A stretch of 64,000 bases of DNA from Isoetes taiwanensis. Its lineage: Eukaryota; Streptophyta; Lycopodiopsida; Isoetales; Isoetaceae. Under the pieces are notes generated by a model that made no database searches, was not told where the DNA came from, and was given only the letters and a program-made list of their open reading frames with translations. Location: positions 9,931,141 to 9,995,140 of the forward strand of contig JAJEKV010000023.1 of the NCBI GenBank assembly GCA_021234155.1, in the 5' to 3' direction. Numbering within the stretch: the first letter of the stretch is position 1; every line of letters begins with the position of its first letter. Of this stretch, positions 44,447-55,680 are shown in pieces. A program made the position numbers and the translations under genes.

Positions 44447-47400
44447 TCAGTCACATATTTGTTCCTGTCTGTTTATTCCTTGTTGATGCAACCTGTCTGT
44501 AACATTCATGTTATTTCTGAACTGAGTAAATTTGCTTTCTGTCAAGGCTTTGGTGAAGACATCAGCTAATTGCTTTGAAGTATGCACATACCACATTTTA
44601 ATGTAGCCTTTTTCTGCTAAGTCCCTAATAAAGTGCATATTCAATTCAATATGCTTCGTTCTTTCATGATCTACTGGATTTTTTACTATAGCCATGCAAC
44701 TTTGGCTATCAGTCCATATTGCTGTTGGCTCTTTTTGCATACAGTTTAGCTCATTTAGTAGCCTTCTTAGCCATGCTATTTCTTTAGAGACCAGAGAGGC
44801 AGCAGCATATTCTGCCTCTGCAGATGACATAGCAATTGCACTTTGTTTCTTTGTTCTCCATGCAATAGCTCCTCCTCCAAGCATTATGATATAACCAGAA
44901 GTGGACTTTCTACAACTCAAATCCCCTCCCCAATCTGCATCACTGTATGCTTGCAAACATGTGTCATTTGAGTTATATGTTATTCCAAAGTCCTTTGTTC
45001 CCTTTAAGTACCTGAGTACTCTTTTTCCTGCTGTCCAGTGCATTCTGCTGGGATTATGTGATCTTCTACTAAGTACATTAACTGCATAGGTTATGTCTGG
45101 CCTAGTGTTGTTAGATAAATACAAGAGACATCCTATCAAAGCTTGATAAGGTATTTCCTCCATTTCTTTGATTTCTTCTTCTGATAATCTTGTATCCTCA
45201 GTGAGTCTATGACCTGGTACAAGAGGAGTTTTTGCAATGTGAGCCTGCTCAAGATTAAATCTCCTTAACATATTGTCAATATGCCTGCTTTGTTTGAGTT
45301 TGAGAACTTTTGCTTTTCGATCTCTTGACACTTCTATTCCAAGAAATTGCTTAAGCTCTCCCAAGTCTGTCATACAAAACCTGTTTTTGAGAATATTTTT
45401 GCAGTGATCCAAGCATTCAAGACTAGTTGCTGCCATTATACAATCGTCTACATAAAGAGCTATGATGCAAAAATCATCTTTGATCCTAAACCTGTATAGG
45501 TTTCTATCATTCTTCAATTTCTCAAACCCTTGTTCTTTAAGAAAGTTATCAATACAGTGATACCATTCACGAGGTGCCTGCTTAAGTCCATAAACAGCCC
45601 TGTTTAGTTTCCACACCATATTCTTGCCTTCTTCAAACCCTTTAGGCTGTCTCAAATGTATGGTTTCCTCTAATTTAGCATTCAAAAATGCAGTCTTTAC
45701 ATCCATATGATGTAATTCTAGATCCATGGCATTTGCTAAACTCAACAATAGTCTTAGACTTGTTAGTTTAACAATGGGTGAGTATGTTTCATCATAGTCT
45801 TTTCCTCTTTTTTGGGTAAATCCCTGAGCCACAAGTCTTGCTTTGTATTTATGTCCTCCATTTGCAGTTTGCTTTATCTTATACAACCATTTGCTGCCTA
45901 TTATGCTCACGTCAGCACTATGTTCTACTAAGTCATATGTATGAGTGTCCTTAAATGACCTCAATTCCTCATTCATAGCTTCTGCCCATTTATCTCTGTC
46001 AGCTGACCTCATAGCGTCTTCAAAAGACTTTGGTATGTCTGAATCTTCAATTATATTAAGTATTTGATCATGGTCAAGCTTTGAATCCTGTATTCTTTTA
46101 CTTCTTCCTGTGTCTGTTCTTCCATAATCATCTATATTAATGTTGGTATCTTCCAGCAACTTTTCAATTTGGGATTTCCTTTTTCTGCCACTATCAGCTT
46201 GAATTTGAGTTTCCCCTTCATGGTCATTGATTTTTTCAGTCTCATTCTCATTCATAGGTATGTCTGACTCATCTACATCTGACATGTCATTGTCTGAATC
46301 ATTGTCCAATTTATTGTCCTTGCATGCATTGTCTATTCCATTATTTTCCTTTGCCTTCTCATTTTCTGTGCAGTAGTTTTTCCCCTTTGCTCTATCCTTG
46401 TACAAAGTGTTTTCATCGAAATATACATCCCTGCTGATTGTAATTTGCTTTGAGATTGGATTAAATAACCTATACCCCTTTGCTTCTCCATCATATCCAA
46501 CCAAGTATCCTATCTCTGCCTTATTGTCCAATTTTTTCCTGATTTCAGAAGGAATATGTGCATATGCCAAGCATCCATATGTTTTAAACATATTATAGTT
46601 TATTTCTTTGCTCGAGTGCCATAATAATTTTGGTATGTTACCTTTCAATGCTGCATTAGGAAGTTTATTTTGTATGAGTACTGCTGTCTTCAATGTCTCT
46701 TCCCATAAATAATTTGGTAAACCACTTTGTTTGATCATAGATCTAACTGCATCAAGTAGAGTCCTGTTTTTCCTTTCTGCCACTCCATTCTGCTGAGGAC
46801 TATACCTACATGTCATTTGCCTTTTAATGCCATTTGCTATGCAAAATAGTTTGAATTTTGAAGACAAATATTCTCCTCCTCGGTCTGATCTAATGCACTT
46901 AAGTTTTTGGCCTGTTTCCCTTTCCATTTCAGCAACATACTGTTTGAGTGCTTGCAGAGCTTGTGACTTTTTTTCCAGGCAGTATGTCTTGCATACTCTA
47001 CTGTAGTCATCTATAAAGTTTATGAAGTACCTTTTGTTGGTTCTGCTTTTGACATTCAAGGGGCCACATATGTCAGTATGCACAAGTTCTAGTACATTTT
47101 TGGCTCTGCTTTTTGATTTACCAAATGGTAATCTATTTGTTTTCCCAAGTCTGCATCCTTCACAAATGAAGCCTTCAGGTTTAATCTCTTTACATGATAT
47201 CCAACCTTTCTTTGCTAGTGATTTCAAATTGTTACAGTGAGTATGAGCCAGCCTATTGTGCCATAATTCTGCTTCAGACAATTGAACGAGATTTATACTA
47301 CTCACAACAGCATTTTCCATTTGAAACAAGTTTCCAACCCTCTTTGCATAAAATTTTAATTTATTATCAAGAAAAATCTTACATCCTTCAGAGTCAAAAT

Positions 47401-47936
47401 TGACTTTATACCCTAAATCCACAAGCTGACTAACTGATATCAGATTTTTAATAAGTGTGGGAACACATAGAACATTTTCTATGTCCACAATGTTTCCTTC
47501 CAAATCTAATAGCTGCAAAAGACCACTTCCTTCTGCATGTTGCACTTCTCCATTTCCTACTTGAATTTTGTTCATCTTGGATGAGTTGACTCCCTTAAGT
47601 AGATCAGTAGTTTGAACTACTGATCTTTCAGCTCCACTATCAACTACAACAATTTTTGAGATTTTGTTAGCTCCATCATTTTCATTTGAGTGAATCAACA
47701 ATTTTCTTACCTCATTTTCATCATCTGTTTCATGTTTAGAATCTTCTTCAGTTTCCTTTGCAATATGCACTCCAGCAGGCCTCCTTCCACCTCATCCTCT
47801 TGCTGCAGATGATCTTCCTCCTCTAATTTCTTTGGTTTTACCTCTATCTTTTGGAGATGGGCATTTAGAAGCAACATGTCCCTTTCCATCACAATTATAG
47901 CATCTGATTTCCTTTTTTCCAAGCTTTGGGCACTCA
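44447..47936 (-). pseudogene. Copia Pol polyprotein (knuckle end, protease, integrase, RT, RNase H)
   Basis: The open frame below 47770 has no true start; it is the continuation of gag. Reading on: protease VVDSGAERSV; integrase zinc finger WHNRLAH..H and CEGC; core Asp in HTDICGPL, Asp in IRSDRGGEY and Glu in NGVAERKNRTLL; RT blocks LVAQGFTQKRGKDYDETYSP, MDVKTAFLNAKLEE and the active-site YVDD; and RNase H SDADWGGD, SAEAEYAAA and TDSQSCMAI. All catalytic residues looked for are present. Before it, 47791-47936 carries the second zinc knuckle (CYNCDGKGHVASKC). A TGA at 47792-47794 in the frame AARG-stop-GGRRP breaks the polyprotein. Confidence 0.95.
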
Positions 47937-48704
47937 TTTTTTATAGTGCCCTGATTCATGGCAGTAAAAACAAGTCCCATTATTCTTTTTCCCTGTGTAC
48001 AGAATTTCAGAGGTTTCTTCTCCTTCTCTAGTCATTTTCCTTTGCTCATATTCTGTTTTGAGAACCCTTTCTGCTTCCTCCCTTGTCTTAGTCATGTTTC
48101 TAACAAACAAGGCTAGCTGATCATTATCTTTAATTGCTCTAGAAATTTGAAGAACCTGACTTATTTCTGACACATGCACTCCAGCTCCAGATAAATCAGC
48201 AATGATGTTGTCAAAATTATTGAAAAATTCTGAAACATCACCATCTATGTTTAACTTCAGTCCTCTTAATTCATTCTCCAACAAGTCTATCTGAGATGAG
48301 CTTTTTTGTTCGTATTGTTTTAGTAAATACTGCCACATCTGCCTAGGTGTTTTATCTCTTAGTTTCAATCTAATTGTGGGACTTACCTTGCACGAGATAA
48401 TCCCTTGAGCTTCCTTGAACTTGGCATATCCTGATCTTCCAGTGACAGTCCTTTGAACAGTGGTGGTACCTTCTCCTTCTCCTGTACTTGCATTGCTAGC
48501 ATTAGCATTAACAGAACTTTCAGAAATAGTCCTTACTGTCATGTTATTTTCCATTGCTGTTTCAACTCCTTCTGGATCCACAAGATCCCATAGATCTTCA
48601 ACTTCAAGAATATGTTTGATGGAGTCCTTCCAGACTTGAAAGCCAGCTCCACCCTTGAATATATCCACACTGCTTAACAGTGTTGCTCCAAACCTGCTCG
48701 TCAT
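47934..48704 (-). pseudogene. Copia Gag
   Basis: The start ATG at 48704 (MTSRFGATLL) lies about 40 bp inside the 5' LTR border. The frame has the gag core (IFKGGAGFQVWKDSIKHILE, IISCKVSPTIRLKLRDKTPR, MWQYLLKQYEQ) and the first half of a zinc knuckle CFYCHESGHYKK, where it stops. The stop is caused by one extra A in the run at 47937-47942. With the expected run the frame would enter the second part of the knuckle and then Pol. Gag forms the particle that houses reverse transcription. Confidence 0.9.
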
Positions 48705-48730
48705 CTTGATAAAAGATTTATCAAGCACAA

Positions 48731-48747
48731 CCTGCTCTGATACCAAA
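48731..48747 (-). other. Primer binding site of the copia element (initiator Met tRNA)
   Basis: On the minus strand, directly inside the 5' LTR, TTTGGTATCAGAGCAGG contains TGGTATCAGAGC, complementary to the 3' end of plant initiator methionine tRNA. Confidence 0.93.
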
Positions 48748-49332
48748 TGATGAAAATAGATCAAAGCAAACACCCTTTTAGACAACAAATCTCACTTCAA
48801 CAACTTCAAGTATTAATGAAATAACCTTGAACAAATATTAATATGTCATATAACCATTGAACAAAATCATAGTCAAACACTGTAGCAATGGTTATAATTG
48901 AAACACTGTAGCAATAGGAAATAGTCTGCAAATGAGTTTTCGAATTAGCTCAATGAGAGATCGAAAACATCAGACAAACTTGCTCATTAATTTATCTTGA
49001 TCCCGGCACAGATATGTACTAAGGGATTCGTCGGTCTAGGCAGAAGATCCGGCCGACTCTGAGCTGGAACAATTTAAAATAAGAATGGCTCCATTTCGGT
49101 AGCCATATTTTATGGGATAACTATAACTGTAAAAACTTCCTTCGAACCATTGACCTTAGGGTTCGATCTTAAAATATATTTACATGTGCAACAAAGTTCC
49201 CTTAGGCTACTATGTACATCATACAAATAAATATGATGATAGGGATCATACCTCTGTTAGTATAGAATAGTTCTGCTTCAACCTTTGCAGTGTGTGCTCA
49301 AAAATATGATGATCAATATTTGAATTTTAACA
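48748..49332 (-). repeat. 5' LTR of the copia element
   Basis: 585 bp, one base different from the 3' LTR. It carries the promoter in this orientation; no TATA box is obvious beyond AAATATAT-like words. Confidence 0.95.
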
Positions 49333-49337
49333 CACGT

Positions 49338-49480
49338 CAAGACACGGCGCAAGGTCCCGGCCAAATCTGACAAGGAAAGGGCCTCCGAAACGTAAACCCT
49401 GTGAGTTGCCAGGTTCTAGAAGGGTTTTTGTTTTGGGGGCTGAGTTTTGGTCTTCTGGCCTTAATCGGTAGGGAGAACGT
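49338..49480. repeat. Continuation of the GC-rich array beyond the copia insertion
   Basis: CAAGACACGGCGCAAGGTCC to GGTTCTAGAAGGGTTTTTG matches array units (for example 40445-40560). It breaks off at GGTCTTCTGGCC and passes into gypsy RT sequence (TTAATCGGTAGGG, minus strand). Confidence 0.85.
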
Positions 49481-50598
49481 GCCATAGGCTTAACCCCAGG
49501 TTCCAGCTCAATTTCGTGCTCGACACCTTGCGAGGGTGGTGGTCCCTCTGGTAACTCTTCTGGAAAGACATCCCGGAAAGTATTCATAATATCTTTTAAT
49601 CTTTGATCTACCTCAGGGTTTACTCCAATGTTAACCACTAATTAACGAGTTACGCGATTTGATAACCAAATCATCCCTTCTTAAGTACATTAAAGAAAGA
49701 GTATTTGTATTAACTTTGAAAACGTTTTTAGCCTGAGTGGCTGACATGAGTCTACCAGACTCTACATGCGGTAAACCTTGAATACTAACTACTTCACTTG
49801 ACGGCAAATTAAAAATCAAGGTGCGTGTTGGCAGAGAATTTGTGGCTCGACAAGCTGTAACCATTTCATGCCTAGAATGACATCATATCGCTTCAACTGA
49901 GCGATGTCTAAATCTATGCACATAGATGTTACAACCCGCGATTCTTTGTCCAACAACTCCAAGCAAACACCTCGTGCTTGCTCACTGTGACACTGAGTTT
50001 GTGGTCCAGCCTCAGACTCAATTACATACGGAGCCACCTCGTTCAATTCCAGCCCTAGACCATGTACTAGATCTGCAGAAATAAAGTTATGAGTGCTTTC
50101 AGAATCAACCAAAACAACCATGTTTCTATTATTGATTCTACCTAGCAATCTTATAACTTTATCTGCATAATTGCGTGAAGTAGGGCTTATGATTTTCTCT
50201 CGGGCGATAACTGATAATGCCTTTACCTTTGGCTTATCATTTACCTTTGCGGTGCTGGCCAAAACTTTCTTGCGAGCCTTGGTACATTCCCGGGCAAAGT
50301 GCCCTACTACCCACAACGATAACACCCCTTGGGCTTATCTGTTTTGGTATCACCTTCCTTAGCCTTGCCCCCAGTGGGCTTGTCCTTGGAATCATTCTTC
50401 TACTTCTTAGAAGGAGCAGATCCTTGAGAAGTTTCCTCGGTCCGTTTAACAAAGTTTTGTGCCTTCTTGAATTCTTCCCTACTTATCAGATTCCTGGCAA
50501 TCTCAACAGCCAGCTCAAAGTCACCCTGAGCTGACTTTGAGCTGGCTCATGGACGTCCGTCAAGGGTCCGATTCCGGCTATATCCTTGGGAGCACCTG
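49468..50598 (-). mobile_element. Deleted Ty3/gypsy copy (LTR start, partial gag, protease, RT start)
   Basis: From right to left: the first ~59 bp of the LTR (50598-50540, TGTTACAGGTGCTCCCAAGG), then gag from its middle (FELAVEIARNLISREEFKKA), a knuckle remnant, protease (MVVLVDSESTHNFIS; the catalytic Gly of DSG is Glu) and the RT linker to PYRL, where array sequence takes over. It is the same family as the plus-strand element at 7776-15150. The 5' LTR remainder, primer site and gag N-terminus are deleted. Confidence 0.85.
50508..50547. repeat. Perfect 16 bp inverted repeat at the LTR-gag deletion junction
   Basis: AGCCAGCTCAAAGTCA (50508-50523) and TGACTTTGAGCTGGCT (50532-50547) are exact reverse complements with an 8-base loop. 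They lie exactly where LTR sequence is fused to gag. Confidence 0.9.
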
Positions 50599-50599
50599 T

Positions 50600-51690
50600 A
50601 ACAGTGCTGCACAATTATTTTTCATTTTTCTCTTGTTGGAGAAAGTCGAGAAAGATCATAGACATTAGAATGCACGATTTGCTGCCAGGTGTTTTTTTTC
50701 TTTGTTATGATTGAAGTTGAATTTTCATGGATTTCAGGCATTGCCGTTGTCTTGGATTGCATTAACCTTTATTGGTTACACACTTTTTGCTCTCTTGGCA
50801 TTATGATTAGGCATGGGATGTCTTGTATTCATGTTGTGGGGTGGTTCTAATAGGTTGCATGTGACGTTTGAGTAAGATGCACCGGTGGTAATTTGTATGC
50901 ATGTTCGCTCTATTCATATTAAATGATTCACACTTCTAGTAATAACCATTAAATTTTTATGTTTGCCCATTTATCGGATTGTGTGAAGATGGTAATGGTG
51001 GTTCATTTTTTCATTGTTATTAGACGTTCATACCTGTGTTGTAGAGTGTTTTTGATCTGTCCTAACGTTGTTTATGATTGATCGCGGTATTTATTTTCAG
51101 TCTATAATATTCTTACTGGCCAATGTTTCTAACTTTCTTGTTCATGCAGCCACTGATTATTATCCTTTCTAGTCTTTTATGGCATGTCTTAGGCCGTCAC
51201 TTATTCTTTTTATTATCTCTAGAGTGATGTTGGTTTTGTTATTACACCATGCTAGGTGAGTAGCAACTCATTGTTCTGTTTTTGTAGTGTTACACGAGGT
51301 GCTCTTATTTATCCATTGTCCTTACCATATACGGAAATACATGTGTGTTTTTTCTCTAGCTTCTTTTGCCACCCCTGCTGATATATCTTGTTTTCATATT
51401 AACATATATCTTGTTTTGCACTAGGATCTCCGCTGGGCAACACCTTGGTTTTAGCATCTTTTGTTCTTTTAGTCTCATTTGTTGCATTGTTTTGTTTAGT
51501 ATTTTGCTTCACATTAATTTGTCTATGTTGTTTGCCTTTGTGCTCCATATGGTCGGCCTTGGCTTCGTTGTTGCCAGTGCTCTGGTGGCTCTGCTCAGTT
51601 TACTCTTTTGTATCACATGGCGATTGTAATCGATTTTGCCAGTTGTCCTTTTCTTTTGGATTTGTTCTTCATAGTTTGTCTTTGATGCAG
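50600..51690. other. Unassigned T-rich DNA
   Basis: The first 80 bases (CACAATTATTTTTCATTTTT to GAATGCACGATTTGCTGCCA) resemble two separated pieces at 62013 and 63158. The rest shows no gene; hydrophobic short frames come from T-richness. Confidence 0.5.
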
Positions 51691-52690
51691 AAGCGTATCA
51701 CCTCTGCATTGAGACAGGCCGATAGACTCAAGAGGCACATGAGGACAGGATCTGTCAGCATTGCCAACAAGGTGCTATTGAGGATGAACTCCATACCTTT
51801 TCGACCTGCCCAGTATTCGATCATATTTGGGCATGGTATATTCAATTAGTTATGCCTGACGGGCCGCTGCATGTGCTGTTGAACACGAACTCTGTGAGGT
51901 TGTTGGAATCATACCTACAGGAGGTTAGATTATGGATAAACGGACTTAGCTATGTCCTTTGGTGCAGTATTAAATTGTCCAATATGATTGTACAGTCTAC
52001 CAGCATACTTATTACTGCTAAGGTTTTTCCCTCGAAAACCCTTCAGGGCAGGAGTTCTTTAATCCTGACAATAATATGCTTGCTGCTCACCTACCCATGA
52101 AAAAATGCAGATCCATTGCCTCTATCCGCACAAGCATACACCATCTCCGGATTGAGATGGGGAGATGGATTGGGGAGCCGTGCCAGGAGAGGCTTTGTGA
52201 ACGCTGCCAAGTTAGACTTGTGGAAGACGAATGCCACACCCTTTAGAGCTATCCGGTATATGATGACATTCGGACGTGCTATACTGAGCTGGTCCATCCT
52301 GGCCAGCTTCTGCATGAGATGTTGAGCATGACCTCGATACAGATGCTGGGATCATACATTCAAGAGGTCATGTATCGTCAGGATCAGCTTGGTCCTCGGG
52401 CACTTGCCTGATATGTGTACATATTTCTTTCTCCTCATGATAGATTCTGTACAATTTGACATCAATCTTATTCATGTTACAGTTTTTCCCCCGAAAACCC
52501 TTCGGCATGGTGGTTTTTTAATCCGAGCAGTAATATATTTGTTGCGCCTCCTTTTTGGGTCCCATAGGCCGATTGGTCTTCGTGGACGATAAAAACTTTA
52601 TTCTATTCTATTCTATTATATTCTCTTTGTTTGGGTCCCACAGGCCGATTGGTCTCCTTGGACGATAAAAATACATTCTTTATATTATAA
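51690..52690 (+). mobile_element. Two LINE 3' ends in a row (family of 26395-28850)
   Basis: The first piece (51690-52050) encodes the zinc-like C-terminus C..C...AIEDELHTFSTCPVFDHIW, followed by LLNTNSVRLLESYLQEV. The second (52090-52420) gives IASIRTSIHHLRIEMGRW and C.RC...LVEDECHTL. Both have the 3' UTR word TTTTTCCC.CGAAAACCCTTC. The tail GGTCCCATAGGCCGATTGGT with GTGGACGATAAAA is itself duplicated (52556-52596 and 52633-52672) with ATTCT repeats. Confidence 0.75.
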
Positions 52691-52799
52691 TGTTATACCG
52701 TATTGGATTTGGATCAAGTTCTAATTTGAATAGTTGAGATCATCTGATTGAATCTGAAGGCCAAGATTTATCACACGACTTTCCACATCGTGATTAGTC

Positions 52800-54130
52800 A
52801 TAATTTGATCTCTTAAAGAGAAAGGAAAAAGGGGAGAAAAGATCGAATAAAAGGGAAAAAGAAAAAAGGGATGGGAAAAATGGGAAGAGAAAAAAGGCAA
52901 AAAAAGAGGAAAAGGGACAGGAAAAATGACATGAAAAAAATTAAAAAAGGAATAGAAAAAGGAAGGCAGAAAGAAGAAAGAAAAAGGGCGCCAGAAAAAG
53001 GGGAAGAAGGAAAGGGTGGGAAAAGGAGAAAAAGGTAAAGGGAACAAGAAAAGGGTGGGAAGAAGGGGATGGACAAAGCGCATGGGAAAAGTGAAAGGAA
53101 AAGGGAAAACAAAAAAAGAAAAAGAGAGGGGAAAAGAGGAAAAGGGAACCTGAAAACGAGAAAAAGGGGAAAAGGGAAGGGGAAAGAGCATGGAAAAAAG
53201 GGAAAGGGGGAAAGGGTGAAGAAAGAGGAAAAGGGAAGCAAAAAGAGCATCGAAAAAAGGAATGGAAATTTGTAGAGAGAAAAGATAAGGAAAGATGAGA
53301 AGGGAAGGGGAAAATGGTGGGATAAGGGCAAGGGAAAAAAAAAGAGGAGGAAAGAGAAGATAAAAAGGCACCGAGAAAAGGGAAAGAGGGAAAGGGTGGC
53401 AAAATGAGGAAAATGGAGGGGGAAAAGGAGAACAAAAAAAGGGTGGGAAGCAAGGAATGGGAAAAGATGAAAAGAGGAAGGGAAAAGGGCAAGGAAAAAA
53501 AGGAAGAGAGGAAAGTGGAAAAAGGGAAAGGGGGGGAAGGGTGGGGAAAGAAGGAAAAGGGGCATATAAAAAAGTGGAGAAAAGGAAATGGAAAGAGGCA
53601 TAGGAAAAAAAAAGAGAAAGAGAAAATGAAAAGGAAAGGGGAAAGGAAAAGGGAAAATGGCGCCGGAAAAATTGAAAGGGTGGGGAAAGGATGAAAAAAG
53701 GAAAGAGAAAGGAAAAAGGAAAAGGGAAGCAGAATGGGAGGAAGGGAAGAGAGAAAGGGCACGAGGAAAACATGAGAGGAAATGGGAAAAGAGAAGGGGA
53801 AAAGGGCATGGGATAAAGAGGAAAAGGGTGGAGAAAGGTGCGCATGAAAAGGTGGGGAAAAGAGAACAAAAAAATGGCATGAGAAAAGGGAAAGAGAAAA
53901 GGAAGGGGAAAGGGAAAATGGGCACGGGAAAAATGGGAAGGGCAAGAAAAGGATGAAATAGGAAGGGCAAAAGTCCGTCAGAAAAAAAGAAAGGGGAAAA
54001 ATGGGAAACGGAAAGGGAAGGGAGAGGGAGGGAGAAGGGAGTTAAGGGAAAAAGCAAAAAAAAAAAGTGTCTAGGATGACGAGAAAAGGAAAACGTGGGA
54101 TAAGCAAAAAGCAAGGGGAAGGAGAAGGGT
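52800..54130. repeat. Purine-only tract, about 1.3 kb
   Basis: The plus strand is nearly all A and G (GGGAAAAGG, GGAAAGGGG words) with scattered GCAT and GGCGCC. Long frames read Lys/Gly/Glu on one strand and Ser/Phe/Pro on the other and carry no domain. Confidence 0.9.
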
Positions 54131-55680
54131 GTCGAATGCATAAAAACTTCATAAAGCTCAGCGACACTAAGTTTGGTTTCTATTATATTAGATTTATGAA
54201 AAGGAGTCTGAGCTGAACAGGTTTCTGTCCATACACCCAACTTATGCCCAGCAACGCTGGGCACCATTACTAGTTCTATTCTATTCTTTATTTTTCTTCG
54301 TCGATGTTGACTTGCCGATAAACTTTAGACACCAATTCTCGTGCTTGTTTTTCTCTTTATAGCTCCCTCATTTTATATGACATTTTGAGTTTTTTCAGGC
54401 TGTTCTGTTGGGTTGTTTCAAGTTACGTAGAGCACTAGAAGATGCATCATGGTCGTTGCTAGTATTATATCCATTATATTCTTTATACCTTGTTCACTCT
54501 TTGCCCTTGATCCTTAAAAGTTTCATTTTGTGCACATACTTTCAAGTAGACAGGTCATGCTTCATAGTCATTGTGGTGGTTCCTTATGGTTAATTTATGT
54601 TGTGTCTAGGTCCTTGCCATAGAATGGACAAACAAAAGGTTTTTGCATCGGTAAAGAAAGGTCCATTCTGACCTAAAGCTTTTCAAAATCCGGGAAACAT
54701 TTCTGAAACTTTGTTGCAAGCTTCATATTTCCGCAACAAATGGTTAATAACCCGTTTAAAAAATAAAGGTCACAGACTCTGCATCAAGATTTTCAAACAG
54801 ATCAGAGCAAAGGCTGGGCAACTGGTGAATAGAGTGTAGAGAAAAATAGAAATGTAAAAGCTATCTAAATGTTGTATTGTTAGCATAAGCTAACTGATCC
54901 AAGATTTTCTGCTCTTGTTTGCTATTTTCTTGCATTTTTCTTGTATCCCTAAGCTTTAGCTTGTGAAGCTTCAAGGTTTGACCTTCATGGTGGCGTTCGA
55001 GATGCTCTGACTTGCCAAGGAAGTTTTCCGTGTTAAAGACGATGTTATTTCTTTTCCCCGTTGCAAATTTTCTAAGTGAATTTGTTTTTTTTTCCATTTT
55101 ATATGTGGCTCGATGTGCCATTTTGATTTTTGATTTAGCTATGCTTTTTTTCATCATCTAACTCAGGCGTTTTGCTTATTCAGGTAAGCGTTGATGAAAC
55201 GCATGCTCTGAGGAGTTGGTATTGTACTTCTTTCACCAATTTTGAGCCATTTCTATAGAAATTGCAACAACTGAGATACATGCAAGAGATTTGTGTTCCT
55301 TTGTTACTTACCTTCAATTATCTTTTCTTTTGAGAAAATTGTAGGTCAAAGTATGCATCAATTTTAGACTTTAAATCCAGGATTGTAGACTATAATATCA
55401 GAGTACTTAGCTCTTAATTACGTCATATAAAATTATAACTGAAGTTTTTATGAAGCAGTAAAGTTCCCACATTGATCGAGTCCATTTTTAGCTATACAGA
55501 GGAAGGAGTTTTAATTACGCATGCTTAATTTTTACATAATTGTAGATAAATTTGGTGTTTAAATAAAGTTTAGGAGTTCAATTTAATGGTTGATTTTACA
55601 ATAACTTGGTTACATTCTATGTTTTCATTAGCATATCCGTGGTGCAGCTTTTCTTTTATTCCAAAGATGATTTCCTGCTG
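54130..55680. other. Stretch without a supported gene
   Basis: No coding model. A TTCTATTCTATTC piece at 54274 resembles a LINE tail. The right end is the 3' flank of the cystatin gene. Confidence 0.5.

Larger units (their letters stand above)
43787..49332 (-). mobile_element. Young Ty1/copia retrotransposon with two LTRs and CACGT target duplication
   Basis: Both LTRs are 585 bp and differ at one base that I can find. The element starts TGTTAAAATTC and ends ...TTTTCATCA on the minus strand. CACGT flanks both sides (43782-43786 and 49333-49337). Primer site, gag, protease, integrase, RT, RNase H and polypurine tract follow in copia order. It interrupts the GC-rich array, which resumes after 49337. 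One extra A in gag and one TGA stop disable the coding region. Confidence 0.97.

Noticed and set aside
47925-47945. Programmed frameshift in copia gag-pol
   Set aside because: Plant copia elements normally use a single frame. The extra A in a homopolymer and the separate TGA downstream fit damage better.
51366-51849. Hydrophobic open frames that look like a membrane protein
   Set aside because: The hydrophobicity follows from T-rich DNA; there are no supporting splice sites or domains, and frames overlap.
52721-54267. Frames of up to 484 codons rich in Phe/Pro/Ser
   Set aside because: Same cause: purine-only plus strand. Several frames are open at once, so openness carries no information.
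54861-55157. Lys-rich minus-strand frame of 98 codons
   Set aside because: No recognised domain, A/T-driven composition and no neighbouring exons.
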